Assembly (NCBI GenBank): GCA_031367325.1
Contig: JANLPQ010000081.1
Coordinates: 1-19,480 of the forward strand
Direction: 5' to 3'
Length of the DNA stretch: 19,480 nt
DNA from: JAAFIP01 sp031367325
GTDB taxonomy: Bacteria > Pseudomonadota > Gammaproteobacteria > Burkholderiales > Burkholderiaceae_C
The translations under genes and the position numbers were made by a program. Below are positions 6,997-14,935 of this stretch, piece after piece. The notes under the pieces were generated by a model that was given only the letters and a program-made list of their open reading frames with translations, searched no databases and was not told the DNA's origin. Position 1 is the first letter of the stretch; every line of letters begins with the position of its first letter.

Positions 6997-7220
6997 GCCT
7001 TGGCGCTTGGCGTGCACAGCTGTGCGGCTGTCCTCCGCCCTGCGGGCTCCCCCTTTATGCCGCTGCGCTGTTCACACCAAGCGCCAAGGCTGCGAATATG
7101 GTGGGTGAATAAGCTAACAGTTGATCGCTCACCATGGTCGCAAGAGCTGGCAGGCGGTGTACTCAGCGTAGCGGCATAAAGGGGGAGTCGACGGCTCTAG
7201 GCCGCCACGGAGGACAGCCG
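6997..7220. repeat. Nested long inverted repeats
   Basis: GCCTTGGCGCTTGG (6997-7010) is perfectly inverted at 7077-7090. A second, interrupted pair runs from about 7024-7070 to 7163-7220: GGCTGTCCTCCG and CTCCCCCTTTATGCCGCTGCGCTG on the left reappear inverted as CAGCGTAGCGGCATAAAGGG and CGGAGGACAGCC on the right. The outer pair could fold into a long stem in RNA or extruded DNA. Confidence 0.75.
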
Positions 7221-7358
7221 CGTAGCTGAGAACGCCGCCTGCCAGCTCCCGTACAAAACATGGAGTACACCGCCTGCCGGCTCCCGTACAAGACCTGCAC
7301 AGTTTCCCGGAGGACAGCCGCGTAGCTGAAAACGCCGCCTGCCAGCTTCCGTACAAAA
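7208..7358. repeat. 51-bp direct repeat with 100-bp period, plus related short units
   Basis: 7208-7258 and 7308-7358 are 51-bp copies differing at two bases, exactly 100 bp apart. Between them, 7268-7291 is a third copy of the inner unit (CCGCCTGCCGGCTCCCGTAC), and 7143-7166 is the same unit inverted. The left end of each 51-mer (CGGAGGACAGCC) also belongs to the inverted repeat reaching 7024-7035. Confidence 0.85.
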
Positions 7359-7513
7359 GTACAAGACAAAAAAGCAAGAACGGCAGCAAGCTACAAAATT
7401 GCCGCAGATCACGATGCAATAACGTAAATCTTCGACCGCAGCAAACTACCCAACACACCGCAGCTAAAGCAGCCAGAAAGTTAGTCTTTCAACAACAGTG
7501 GGACAATACACCC

Positions 7514-8812
7514 ATGCATCCAGAACAAATCCTCGCCGCCTGTGCCCATTTGACAGGCCAAGTCCTTAAATTCGAACACCCCGCAGACGCGGTTGTCTCC
7601 AGATTCTTCAAAGAAAACCGCAACCTCGGCCCGCGTGAGCGGGCTACATTGGCCGAAACCGCCTACAACGTGCTGCGTAAAAAAACGCTGTACGAAGCTT
7701 TTGCACTGGGCGCGCCCAAAGGCAGCGGCGCGCGTGAACGTAAGCTGGCAATCTTGGGGTTTTTTGGCCCGCGTGACTATATCAAAGCAGCGCTGAGCGA
7801 TATTGAAATAGCCTGGCTTGATGCGTGTGACGCGACCAACCCTGCCGACCCAGAGTCTGGTTTGCTGGATTTGCACCGCCACAACCTGCCAGAGTGGCTG
7901 GCCACTGCACTTAAAAGCCAGCTAGGTGACGATTTTTGGCCGCTGATTGAAACGCTCAGCACCGCTGCGCCGCTGGACATTCGCATTAACAGCTTTAAAA
8001 CCAAGCGAGAGGCGGCGCAAAAAGACCTGTCGCGCGAGGGCATTAAGGCGCTGCCTACGCCGTATTCGCCCTGGGGCCTGCGTGTGCAGGGCCGCCCGGC
8101 GGTGAATAAACTGAAAGTGTTTTTAGACGGCAACATCGAGGTGCAAGACGAAGGCTCGCAATTGTTGGCCCTTCTGGTAGATGCCAAGCGCGGCGAGATG
8201 GTGGTGGACTTTTGCGCAGGCGCAGGCGGCAAAACGCTGGCGCTGGGCGCGATGATGCGCAGCACCGGGCGCTTGTATGCTTTTGACACGTCGGCGCATC
8301 GGCTGGATGCGCTCAAACCTCGCGTGGCACGCAGCGGCTTGTCGAATGTGCAAACCGCCGCCATTGCGCACGAGCGCGACCAACGCATCAAGCGGCTAGA
8401 AGGCAAGATTGACCGCGTGCTGGTGGACGCACCTTGCAGTGGCTTAGGCACGCTGCGGCGCAACCCTGATTTGAAGTGGCGACAAAAACAAAGTGATATT
8501 GCAGAGCTGAATGTGAAGCAAACCGCTATTTTGCAAAGCGCCGCACGACTGCTGAAACCCGGTGGCCGCTTGGTGTACGCCACCTGCAGCGTACTGCCCG
8601 AGGAGAATGAAGCGATTGCGCAAGCCTTTTCCGTAGCAAATACTGACTTCACCCCCCTTGAATGTGCTGAACTATTGACCCATATGAAGGTCGAAGGAGC
8701 ACAAGGGTTGTGCAGTGGCCCGGCTGAGGCCCCTACACGCTACCTGCGTCTGTGGCCGCATCGGCACGGGACTGACGGTTTTTTTGCAGCGGTGTGGCAG
8801 AAAAACGCATAA
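7514..8812 (+). CDS. RsmB/NOP-family SAM-dependent RNA cytosine-5 methyltransferase
   Basis: Members transfer methyl from SAM to C5 of cytosine in rRNA or tRNA, using two Cys residues. The 432 residues include an N-terminal region (about 1-150) of NusB-like length, a PUA/ferredoxin-like linker with IEVQDEGSQLLALL (208-221), the SAM-binding loop DFCAGAGGKTLALG (232-245), motif IV DAPCSGLGTLRRNPDLKW (305-322, Cys308) and motif VI YATCSVLPEENEAI (355-368, Cys358). Cys358 is the expected nucleophile and Cys308 the release Cys. E. coli RsmB modifies C967 of 16S rRNA; Comamonadaceae often carry two paralogues, so the exact target here is unproven. The ATG at 7514 has a weak AGTGGG upstream. The gene stands alone after the repeat nest. 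Confidence 0.93.
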   Translation: MHPEQILAACAHLTGQVLKFEHPADAVVSRFFKENRNLGPRERATLAETAYNVLRKKTLYEAFALGAPKGSGARERKLAILGFFGPRDYIKAALSDIEIAWLDACDATNPADPESGLLDLHRHNLPEWLATALKSQLGDDFWPLIETLSTAAPLDIRINSFKTKREAAQKDLSREGIKALPTPYSPWGLRVQGRPAVNKLKVFLDGNIEVQDEGSQLLALLVDAKRGEMVVDFCAGAGGKTLALGAMMRSTGRLYAFDTSAHRLDALKPRVARSGLSNVQTAAIAHERDQRIKRLEGKIDRVLVDAPCSGLGTLRRNPDLKWRQKQSDIAELNVKQTAILQSAARLLKPGGRLVYATCSVLPEENEAIAQAFSVANTDFTPLECAELLTHMKVEGAQGLCSGPAEAPTRYLRLWPHRHGTDGFFAAVWQKNA

Positions 8813-8991
8813 AAAATGTTTTACTGCGCACACTGTATGTAACAGCAGATAAAAGTGATAGTCAGTAGCCCTTTGTCAGCCTTTGTGGTGTCCATTGCTT
8901 TAAAATGCGTTATGGCAAGTTACATAAATAACAATCAGCTAACTACAGGCTGATGGGTTGGTTGAGACAATTAAATTGTTGAAGGATTTCA

Positions 8992-10206
8992 ATGTTCGTT
9001 TTTGATTCTCCAGTGTTTGATGCAGTGATCCAGTGGTTTGGTCACGGCTTGTGGAATTTGGCTTGGTGGCAGATCGTGTTGTACGCGCTGTTTACCACCC
9101 ACATCACCATTGTGTCGGTCACCATTTATTTGCACCGTCACCAGGCGCACCGCGCCATGGACCTGCACTGGCTACCTGCGCATTTTTTCCGTTTTTGGTT
9201 ATGGCTGGGCACTGGCCAAGTCACCAAAGAATGGGTCAGCATCCACCGCAAGCACCACGCCAAATGTGAAACCATCGACGACCCGCACAGTCCGCAGGCC
9301 CATGGTATTAAAAAAGTATTTTTTGAAGGTGCCGAGCTGTACCGCGCAGAATCAAAAAACCAGGAAACCTTGGCCAAATACAGCCACGGCGTGCCTAACG
9401 ACTGGATCGAGCGCAATGTGTATTCGCGCTACAGCTGGCAAGGCGTGGGCTTGATGTTGATCATCAACTGGGCCTTGTTTGGCGCAGCGGGTACTGCCGT
9501 GTGGGCTTTGCAAATGGCGTGGATTCCTATTACCGCTGCAGGCATCATCAACGGCATAGGCCATTACTGGGGCTACCGCAACTTTGAAGCACCCGATGCA
9601 TCGACCAACATTAGCCCGTGGGGCATCATTATTGGCGGCGAAGAGCTGCACAATAACCACCACACCTACCCTACGAGCGCCAAGTTTTCGGTGAAAAAAT
9701 ACGAATTCGATATTGGTTGGGGCTACATCCGCGCGATGGAAATGATCGGCTTGGCTAAAGTGAAGAAAGTACCACCTAAATTACTGTTGGGCACTATTCA
9801 GCCGGTGGCTGACGAGAAAACCCTCGAAGCGTTGATCGCCCACCGCTACGAGGTGATGGCCGGCTACGCCCGCGAAATGCGCGCAGCCTGCGGCAAAGAA
9901 ATCGACGCAATCAAAGCCAAGCAGGGCGACCTGTCGGTGCTAACCACGGCCAAGCGTTGGTTGCACCGCGACGGCGACAAGGTGCCTGCATCTGCCCAAG
10001 CCCACCTGGCCGAAGCCCGTGCTGCACACCCGGTACTTGACAAAATGGCCACCATGCGCGACGAGCTGCGCCACATGTGGAGCAACACCACCCACAGCCG
10101 CGAACAGCTGGCAACCGACTTGCAAGCTTGGTGCAAACGCGCTGAAGAAAGCGGTATTGCGGCACTGCAAGAGTTTTCTTTGAAGCTGCGTTCTGCACGG
10201 GCTTGA
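8992..10206 (+). CDS. Acyl (CoA/lipid) fatty acid desaturase, membrane di-iron type
   Basis: The 404 residues carry the three His boxes of membrane desaturases: HRHQAH (48-53), HRKHH (85-89) and HNNHH (220-224), which bind the di-iron centre for O2-dependent double-bond insertion, probably delta-9. Hydrophobic segments lie at about 21-48, 62-76 and 153-192. The C-terminal 130 residues or so (from about 275) are soluble, charged and helix-prone, an extension typical of Burkholderiales homologues. The ATG has a good ribosome-binding site (GAAGGA at 8981-8986). The upstream gap holds an AT-rich stretch with the palindrome CAATTAAATTG (8969-8979). A strong terminator follows at 10225-10250, so it is likely monocistronic. 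Such genes are often cold-induced; nothing in the sequence proves this here. Confidence 0.93.
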   Translation: MFVFDSPVFDAVIQWFGHGLWNLAWWQIVLYALFTTHITIVSVTIYLHRHQAHRAMDLHWLPAHFFRFWLWLGTGQVTKEWVSIHRKHHAKCETIDDPHSPQAHGIKKVFFEGAELYRAESKNQETLAKYSHGVPNDWIERNVYSRYSWQGVGLMLIINWALFGAAGTAVWALQMAWIPITAAGIINGIGHYWGYRNFEAPDASTNISPWGIIIGGEELHNNHHTYPTSAKFSVKKYEFDIGWGYIRAMEMIGLAKVKKVPPKLLLGTIQPVADEKTLEALIAHRYEVMAGYAREMRAACGKEIDAIKAKQGDLSVLTTAKRWLHRDGDKVPASAQAHLAEARAAHPVLDKMATMRDELRHMWSNTTHSREQLATDLQAWCKRAEESGIAALQEFSLKLRSARA

Positions 10207-10224
10207 TTGCTGTTATCTCTTTCT

Positions 10225-10250
10225 AAAAGCCGCTGTCAAGCGGCTTTTTT
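10225..10250. terminator. Intrinsic terminator after the desaturase
   Basis: AAAAGCCGCT (10225-10234) and AGCGGCTTTT (10239-10248) form a perfect 10-bp stem with loop GTCA and a T run to 10250. The A run on the other side makes it potentially bidirectional. It lies 18 bp past the desaturase stop. Confidence 0.92.
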
Positions 10251-10271
10251 AATGGTCTTTTAGTTGTTTTA

Positions 10272-10298
10272 GGCCGTAGAACCTGCTCGGACAGCTAT
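10272..10298 (-). repeat. Short dispersed motif
   Basis: GGCCGTAGAACCTGCTCGGA followed by CAGCTAT: two changes from the common core. It continues with TGAATTTGTAGCAATTA, resembling the extension of the copy at 16626. Confidence 0.7.
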
Positions 10299-10326
10299 TG
10301 AATTTGTAGCAATTATTGGTAATTAG

Positions 10327-10436
10327 ACTCCCCTTGTGCAATGCGATGGCTCGATGTTTACCTTGGATAGACGATGTGGGATTGAACTCCCCTGTGGCAA
10401 TGCCTTACTTCGTTGTTTACCTTGGACGGGCGGCGT
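10327..10436. repeat. 59-bp imperfect tandem duplication
   Basis: Units start with ACTCCCC at 10327 and 10386. Each has GTTTACCTTGGA near its end (10356-10367 and about 10415-10426) and closes with GATGTG or GGCGTG. The middles have diverged, so the duplication is old. Confidence 0.6.
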
Positions 10437-10776
10437 GACATATCGCTGCAAAAAATCTCCGCGAACACACGCGGGAGGTAGTAGTCATCTTAAGGTGGTG
10501 GGCCGCGCCTCGCTACAATTTTTTCATCGACACGCTCACACCGCTCACCCTGGTGGATGTAGTAGGTTGAAGGCACGCGCGTCGAATTTCGTGTGCGCAG
10601 GTCAGCGTGAACGACAACGCTGTGTGTGGCTAAGTCAAACAGCGTGACCAACTTCGCACGAAACCACAGCCGGGCGCGTACTGGTACAACGAGCTAATTA
10701 ACGCGAAACAAAAACACCCTAAAACACACTTCAAACGGCATTTTTAATAGCTAATAGGCTGCTAACCGAAGTAAAT

Positions 10777-10793
10777 CCTGCTCAAGCAGCTAT
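10777..10793 (-). repeat. Short dispersed motif downstream of chaC
   Basis: CCTGCTCAAGCAGCTAT, 13 bp beyond the chaC stop codon on the minus strand. Confidence 0.75.
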
Positions 10794-10806
10794 CAAATTA
10801 AGTGCA

Positions 10807-11412
10807 TCAACGCAGCTTGTCCAATAATTTTTTTAACTTGACATCATGAATGCCTTCGCGCAGCAAGCCATCGTAGGTCTGCTGCGCGTAGTCCAGCGTA
10901 GTGCCGTACCGACCGCAAGATTCTTTGAATATCTGCGCGTACTGCGCGTCCGTCAACGCACCGCAATAGCTTGGGCTGCTGCGTGACAAGGTAAATGCCA
11001 GTGCGTGTACGACCCCCTGCGGCGTGGCGCAGCGCAACCAGCGGGGGTCATATACGCCGCCCGGCATTTCGCGCTGCCATAGCTGCGCCATCACGCTGGG
11101 CACATCGTCGTGCGGTATGTGGAACACCACGCCTTGGCAGCTGCCACCTGAGAGCAGTGCGAACACCAATCCAGGGCATTCGGGTGTGCCGCGGTTAACG
11201 TTGCTCCACATGTGCAGGGCGCGGTGCCAGCCGCGTACGCGGGCGGGGCGTTTGTCGGTAAAGGCAAATTCTGGCCGCCAAATCAGGGAGGCGTAGCCAA
11301 ACACCCATAAGCCTGGGTCGCTGCGTTGCAAGCTAGTATGTGCGCGCCAGCTTGCCAGCGTGTTTTCTAGCATCAAGTCTGGATCTCTTACGGTAGTTAC
11401 GGTATATGTCAT
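10807..11412 (-). CDS. chaC: ChaC-like gamma-glutamylcyclotransferase
   Basis: ChaC enzymes cleave glutathione to 5-oxoproline and Cys-Gly in the cytosol. From the ATG at 11412 the product has 201 residues. The substrate loop WVFGYASLIWRP (36-47) matches the family's YGSLIW, with Ala for Gly, and Glu115 in WQREMPGGVY is the expected catalytic acid. YCGAL and the region around GRYGTTLDYAQQTYDGL (about 168-184) match the ChaC C-terminal part. The frame could begin at 11469, but that would overlap the divergent OmpA-domain gene by 12 bp, so 11412 is preferred; no good ribosome-binding site decides it. The divergent spacing of 45 bp suggests overlapping promoters. The dispersed repeat follows 13 bp after the stop. 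Confidence 0.9.
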   Translation of the reverse strand: MTYTVTTVRDPDLMLENTLASWRAHTSLQRSDPGLWVFGYASLIWRPEFAFTDKRPARVRGWHRALHMWSNVNRGTPECPGLVFALLSGGSCQGVVFHIPHDDVPSVMAQLWQREMPGGVYDPRWLRCATPQGVVHALAFTLSRSSPSYCGALTDAQYAQIFKESCGRYGTTLDYAQQTYDGLLREGIHDVKLKKLLDKLR

Positions 11413-11444
11413 CTGGGGCTGTTTACAATCAAGCTTAATATTAT

Positions 11445-11451
11445 TGAGGAG
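11445..11451 (+). promoter_or_regulatory. Strong ribosome-binding site of the OmpA-domain gene
   Basis: TGAGGAG lies six bases before the ATG at 11458 and fixes that start. Its AT-rich surroundings (ATTATTGAGG) are in the 45-bp divergent gap. Confidence 0.8.
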
Positions 11452-11457
11452 TTTTTC

Positions 11458-12003
11458 ATGGGTTCGCAAGATGATGACAGCACGGGTTTGGTAATGGGCG
11501 TGGTTTTTGGAGTGATTGCCTTGGTGTTAAGTTTAGTGATTGGCGTCACTGTTTACCAAAAGAACAAAACAGTTAGGGCGCAAACCGCGCCTGCCGCAGC
11601 AGGCGCAGCAGCACCGGCAAGCACCGCCTCAGACCAAAGCGCCACTGCTATGGAAGCAGCAGCCCGCGTAGCAGCAGGCGCGGCTGCAGTGATGGTAGAA
11701 GGCGGCGTGGTTAAATTCTTCTTCGCCTCCGGCAAATCAGAACTGCCTGAGGGTGGCCCTCAAGCGTTGGCCGATGTGATTGCAGGTGCCAAAGCCGGCA
11801 AAAAAGCTGTAGTGAGCGGCTATGTGGACAGCACAGGCAATGCTGCACAAAATAAAGAGCTAGGCAAGCTGCGTGCCTTCGCCGTGCGCGACCTGTTGAC
11901 CGTATCGGGCGTACCAGCCGACAAAATAGAGCTTAAAAAGCCTGACGACATCAACGCAGGCACGGGCTCGCAAGCACGTCGCGTTGAGGTGACGCTGCAA
12001 TAA
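11458..12003 (+). CDS. Membrane-anchored OmpA C-terminal-domain protein
   Basis: The 181 residues have a short acidic cytoplasmic N-terminus (GSQDDDSTG), one membrane helix (about 11-33), an Ala/Thr/Ser/Pro-rich periplasmic linker (about 41-78) and an OmpA-like peptidoglycan-binding domain (about 84-181). In that domain, VVSGYVDSTGNAAQNKELG (118-136) and KLRAFAVRDLL (137-147) match the TDxxG...LSxxRAxAV core, with Asp124 and Arg139 the expected diaminopimelate contacts; the end RRVEVTLQ is typical. There is no beta-barrel and no lipobox, so the protein is probably tethered to the inner membrane rather than being a porin. It has a strong ribosome-binding site and its own terminator. Specific partners are unknown. 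Confidence 0.88.
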   Translation: MGSQDDDSTGLVMGVVFGVIALVLSLVIGVTVYQKNKTVRAQTAPAAAGAAAPASTASDQSATAMEAAARVAAGAAAVMVEGGVVKFFFASGKSELPEGGPQALADVIAGAKAGKKAVVSGYVDSTGNAAQNKELGKLRAFAVRDLLTVSGVPADKIELKKPDDINAGTGSQARRVEVTLQ

Positions 12004-12057
12004 GTTTGACTTTCACAAGATACGTAGGGCTGTGCTTTAGCCGCAGCGCTACCCACT

Positions 12058-12100
12058 AAAAACCGCCTTGTGCCTTGTGCCTTGTGCAGGCGGTTTTTTT
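12058..12100. terminator. Intrinsic terminator with triplicated heptamer in the loop
   Basis: AAAAACCGCC (12058-12067) pairs with GGCGGTTTTT (12089-12098), followed by T to 12100. The loop region contains CTTGTGC three times in tandem (12067-12087). It lies 54 bp after the OmpA-domain gene and ends its transcript; the A run also allows use in reverse. Confidence 0.88.
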
Positions 12101-12168
12101 ACGTCCGCAAAGTGCAGGTGCTGGCGGTTTGTACCCGTTAGGTAACCGCGTGCCCAACTTGAAATGTG

Positions 12169-12203
12169 TAATCGTCGTATGATTAATGCAGTAATTAAAT
12201 TAC
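12169..12203. promoter_or_regulatory. Candidate operators upstream of edd
   Basis: TAATC-gtcgtat-GATTA (12169-12185) and GTAATT-a-AATTAC (12191-12203) are two adjacent dyads, 54-88 bp upstream of the edd ATG. The core TCGTCGTATGA resembles sites of FadR-subfamily GntR regulators of sugar-acid genes, but only loosely. No regulator gene lies in the window. Confidence 0.3.
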
Positions 12204-12256
12204 ATTGCTGGTTTAGCTCGATAGATTTGACTTTAACTTTTTAAAAATCTGACCCC

Positions 12257-14128
12257 ATGAACATCCATCCCGTGGTGGCGCAAGTCACCCAGCGCATTGT
12301 GCAGCGTAGCGCCACCACACGCTGCGCTTATTTGCGGCAGATTGACGCGGCAGCGCAGCGTGACCCTGGCGCAGATCGCATGGGTTGCGCTAATGTGGCG
12401 CACGCCTTTGCGGCCATGCCACCAGAGGACAAAGCCCGTGCTATGCCCCAAAACGATAAGCTCAAAATTGTGGCTGCCAAAGCACCGCACATCGGCATTG
12501 TCAACGCGTACAACGACATGCTGTCGGCCCACGCACCCCTGCAGCACTACCCCGCGCTGGTGAAAGACGAAGCACGCAAGCGAGGTGCCACTGCCCAGGT
12601 AGCTGGTGGCGTACCTGCCATGTGCGACGGCGTAACGCAAGGCACACCCGCTATGGAGTTGAGCCTGTTCAGCCGCGACACCATTGCCATGGCCACGGCA
12701 GTCAGCCTGTCGCACGACATGTTTGATGCCGCGTTGTTGCTAGGCGTGTGCGACAAAATTGTGCCTGGTTTGCTGATTGGAGCTCTACATTTCGGGCATC
12801 TACCTGTGGTGTTTGTGCCGGCTGGCCCGATGACCAGTGGCTTGTCAAATAACGACAAAGCCAAGGTGCGTGAACTTGCAGCCCAAGGCCTAGTGGGCCG
12901 GGCCGAACTACTTGACGCCGAATCCAAGGCCTACCACGGCCCGGGCACCTGCACTTTCTACGGCACCGCCAACAGCAACCAAATGCTGCTAGAGGCCATG
13001 GGCCTGCACGTGCCTGGCACAGCATTTATCAACCCCGACGAAGCCACGGGTGCCAACATACGCGAACTGCTAACGCGCGAAGCCGTAAAAGTGGTACTAG
13101 AGGCCACAAAAAATAAAGCCGCTATTGGCAAAATAGTCGACGAGCGCTGCATCGTCAACGCCATGGTGGCCCTGCTAGCTACGGGCGGCAGCACCAACCA
13201 TTTAATCCACTGGGTAGCGGTGGCGCGCAGTGCAGGCATAGTGATTGACTGGGACGATTTTTCTGCTTTGTCAGAGGCCGTGCCGCTGCTGTCGCACGTG
13301 TACCCCAATGGCAGCGCCGATGTCAACCAGTTTCAGGCCGCAGGCGGGCCAGGCTACATCATTCGCGAGCTACTGGACGCAGGGTTTATGCACGCTGATG
13401 TGCTGACGGTGTCTGGCCATATCCGCGACTACACCAAGAAGCCATTTGCTGCTGCGCAAGGCCTGCAGTGGGCAGACATTGGTGCCAGCCAAGACGAATC
13501 TGTGGTGCGCCCCGTCAGCGCGCCGTTTAGCAGTACCGGCGGTTTGAAATTATTGCAAGGCAACTTAGGCCGCAGCGTCATCAAGGTATCGTCCGTGCCC
13601 GACGACAGGCATGTGATTGAAGCGCCCGCCATGGTGTTTGACAGCCAAGACGCCATGCTCGCGGCCTTCAAGGCAGGGGATGTAGAAAACGCTTGCATGA
13701 CCAACGGTGCCAATGGCTTAGTGGTAGTGGTGCGCTGGCAAGGCCCACAAGCCAACGGTATGCCCGAGCTGCACAAGCTCACCCCGCCGCTGGCCGTGCT
13801 GCAAGGCAAGGGTTTTAGAGTGGCCTTGGTCACCGACGGCCGCATGAGCGGTGCATCGGGCAAAGTGCCCGCTGCCATCCATGTGAGCCCCGAGGCGCTG
13901 GCCGGCGGCCCGCTGGCCAAGCTGCACAGTGGCGACATAGTGCGCGTCGACGCCGACGCTGGCACACTGCAAGCGCTGGTTAGCGAGGTGGATTGGGCGG
14001 CGCGGCCCTTGGCCACGATGACCGCTCACCAAGCTGAATCTAATGGCCTAGGCTTGGGTCGCGAGCTATTTGCCGCAATGCGCCGCAACGCGCTGACTGC
14101 TGAAGAAGGAGCTTGCACATGGCTTTAA
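12257..14128 (+). CDS. edd: 6-phosphogluconate dehydratase
   Basis: Edd dehydrates 6-phosphogluconate to KDPG in the Entner-Doudoroff pathway, using a 4Fe-4S cluster. The 623 residues are near the usual 600-610. Family blocks are GIVNAYNDMLSAH (80-92), VPAMCDGVTQG (119-129, Cys123), GVCDKIVPG (163-171, Cys165), GPMTSGLSN (190-198) and GTCTFYGTANSNQ (230-242, Cys232); the three Cys are the expected cluster ligands. Near the end, DGRMSGASGKVPAAIHVSPEA is the Edd form of the IlvD/Edd C-terminal signature and separates it from DHAD. The ATG at 12257 has no clear ribosome-binding site. The last codons overlap eda, so the two are translationally coupled. Confidence 0.97.
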   Translation: MNIHPVVAQVTQRIVQRSATTRCAYLRQIDAAAQRDPGADRMGCANVAHAFAAMPPEDKARAMPQNDKLKIVAAKAPHIGIVNAYNDMLSAHAPLQHYPALVKDEARKRGATAQVAGGVPAMCDGVTQGTPAMELSLFSRDTIAMATAVSLSHDMFDAALLLGVCDKIVPGLLIGALHFGHLPVVFVPAGPMTSGLSNNDKAKVRELAAQGLVGRAELLDAESKAYHGPGTCTFYGTANSNQMLLEAMGLHVPGTAFINPDEATGANIRELLTREAVKVVLEATKNKAAIGKIVDERCIVNAMVALLATGGSTNHLIHWVAVARSAGIVIDWDDFSALSEAVPLLSHVYPNGSADVNQFQAAGGPGYIIRELLDAGFMHADVLTVSGHIRDYTKKPFAAAQGLQWADIGASQDESVVRPVSAPFSSTGGLKLLQGNLGRSVIKVSSVPDDRHVIEAPAMVFDSQDAMLAAFKAGDVENACMTNGANGLVVVVRWQGPQANGMPELHKLTPPLAVLQGKGFRVALVTDGRMSGASGKVPAAIHVSPEALAGGPLAKLHSGDIVRVDADAGTLQALVSEVDWAARPLATMTAHQAESNGLGLGRELFAAMRRNALTAEEGACTWL

Positions 14129-14769
14129 AAAATCTCCCTGCTGCGCTGACCGCGCTAGACGTGATGCGCGATGCCCCAGTGATCCCGGTGATTGTGCTAA
14201 ACGATATGGCCCATGCCGTACCGCTGGCGCGTGCTTTGGTAGCGGGTGGTATTCGCATGCTGGAGGTAACCTTGCGCACGCCCGTGGCGTTGCAATGCAT
14301 TGAACGAATCGCCAAAGAGGTGCCTGACGCTGTAGTAGGCGCTGGCACCGTGCGCAGCCCGCGTGATGCGCAGGCCGCTGCTGCTGCGGGTGCTAAATTT
14401 GCGGTCAGCCCCGGTTTTACCAACCTGGTGGGCCAAGCCTGTCGCGATGCTGGCTTGGCGCTGTTGCCCGGTGTGGCCACAGGCAGTGAGATCATGATGG
14501 CGCAAGAGGCGGGCTATGCGCAGCTCAAATTTTTCCCTGCTATGCAAGCGGGTGGCCCAGCGATGCTGAAGGCGTGGAACGGTCCATTTTTTGACGTGCA
14601 GTTTTGCCCCACCGGTGGCGTGAGCGAGACCAATGCCAAAGAGTTTTTGGCATTGCCGAATGTAGTGTGTGTGGGTGGCTCGTGGTTAACGCCTGCAGAT
14701 GCCATGGCCAGCGGCGATTGGGCGCGCATCACGGCCTTGGCTTTAGAGGCTAGTCAGTTGTCTGTTTGA
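14119..14769 (+). CDS. eda: KDPG aldolase (2-dehydro-3-deoxyphosphogluconate aldolase)
   Basis: Eda splits KDPG into pyruvate and glyceraldehyde-3-phosphate through a Schiff base. The ATG at 14119 is chosen because AAGGAG (14106-14111) lies seven bases upstream; an in-frame TTG at 14113 has worse spacing. The 216-residue product has LEVTLRTP (48-55, general base Glu49 and phosphate-site Arg53), GAGTV (74-78), the Schiff-base Lys137 in QLKFFPA (135-141) and the phosphate-binding CPTGGVS near 171. It overlaps edd by 10 bp. Besides its Entner-Doudoroff role it may take KDPG made by KdgK in the operon 3 kb to the right. Confidence 0.96.
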   Translation: MALKNLPAALTALDVMRDAPVIPVIVLNDMAHAVPLARALVAGGIRMLEVTLRTPVALQCIERIAKEVPDAVVGAGTVRSPRDAQAAAAAGAKFAVSPGFTNLVGQACRDAGLALLPGVATGSEIMMAQEAGYAQLKFFPAMQAGGPAMLKAWNGPFFDVQFCPTGGVSETNAKEFLALPNVVCVGGSWLTPADAMASGDWARITALALEASQLSV

Positions 14770-14935
14770 GGCGCGCTGGGCCTCAGACTGTGCAACACTG
14801 CGAAACTAAGCAGTCTTAAAACAACCGTAAAGTAGCTATCAAAAGTGCATCATTAGATGCAACAAAATGTGCAATTTTCAACATATTGAGAAAAGCTAAC
14901 TTGCTAATAATCTATAAGCACATTAAATTTAGTAG

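Larger units (their letters stand above)
6662..7513. other. Repeat-dense gap between the kinase and RNA methyltransferase genes
   Basis: No frame in these 852 bp has recognisable protein content. From left to right: composite repeat copy 2 (6664-6922), a nested set of inverted and direct repeats (6997-7358), and about 150 bp of A/C-rich sequence before the methyltransferase ATG. No clear terminator for the kinase gene or promoter for the next gene was found. Confidence 0.6.
10272..10793. repeat. Composite dispersed repeat, copy 3
   Basis: Blocks at about 10439-10496 and 10505-10534 match copy 1 at 614-655 and 683-712, and 10727-10749 is a 23-base exact match to 860-882. The end motif at 10777-10793 is also shared with copy 1, preceded in both by AACC(C/G)AAG(C/T)AAAT. 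The middle (about 10535-10725) is mostly unrelated to the other copies or too decayed to align by eye. Confidence 0.55.
10251..10806. other. Gene-free, repeat-bearing gap between the desaturase and chaC
   Basis: These 556 bp contain two short dispersed motifs (10272-10298 and 10777-10793), a 59-bp imperfect tandem repeat (10327-10436) and composite repeat copy 3. No open frame looks like a gene. Confidence 0.55.

Noticed and set aside
6710..7108. Plus-strand frame of 132 codons after the kinase gene
   Set aside because: It runs through the composite repeat and inverted repeats and has no recognisable domain.
7208..7358. CRISPR array
   Set aside because: Only two long copies, irregular sub-units, one inverted unit, and no cas genes.
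7129..7458. Minus-strand frames with repeated LAGGV(L/F)SYAAVL peptides
   Set aside because: The peptide repeat merely reflects the DNA repeats read in several frames; there is no start signal or homology.
11413..11469. Longer chaC start at 11469
   Set aside because: It would overlap the well-defined start and ribosome-binding site of the divergent OmpA-domain gene and adds residues not typical of ChaC.
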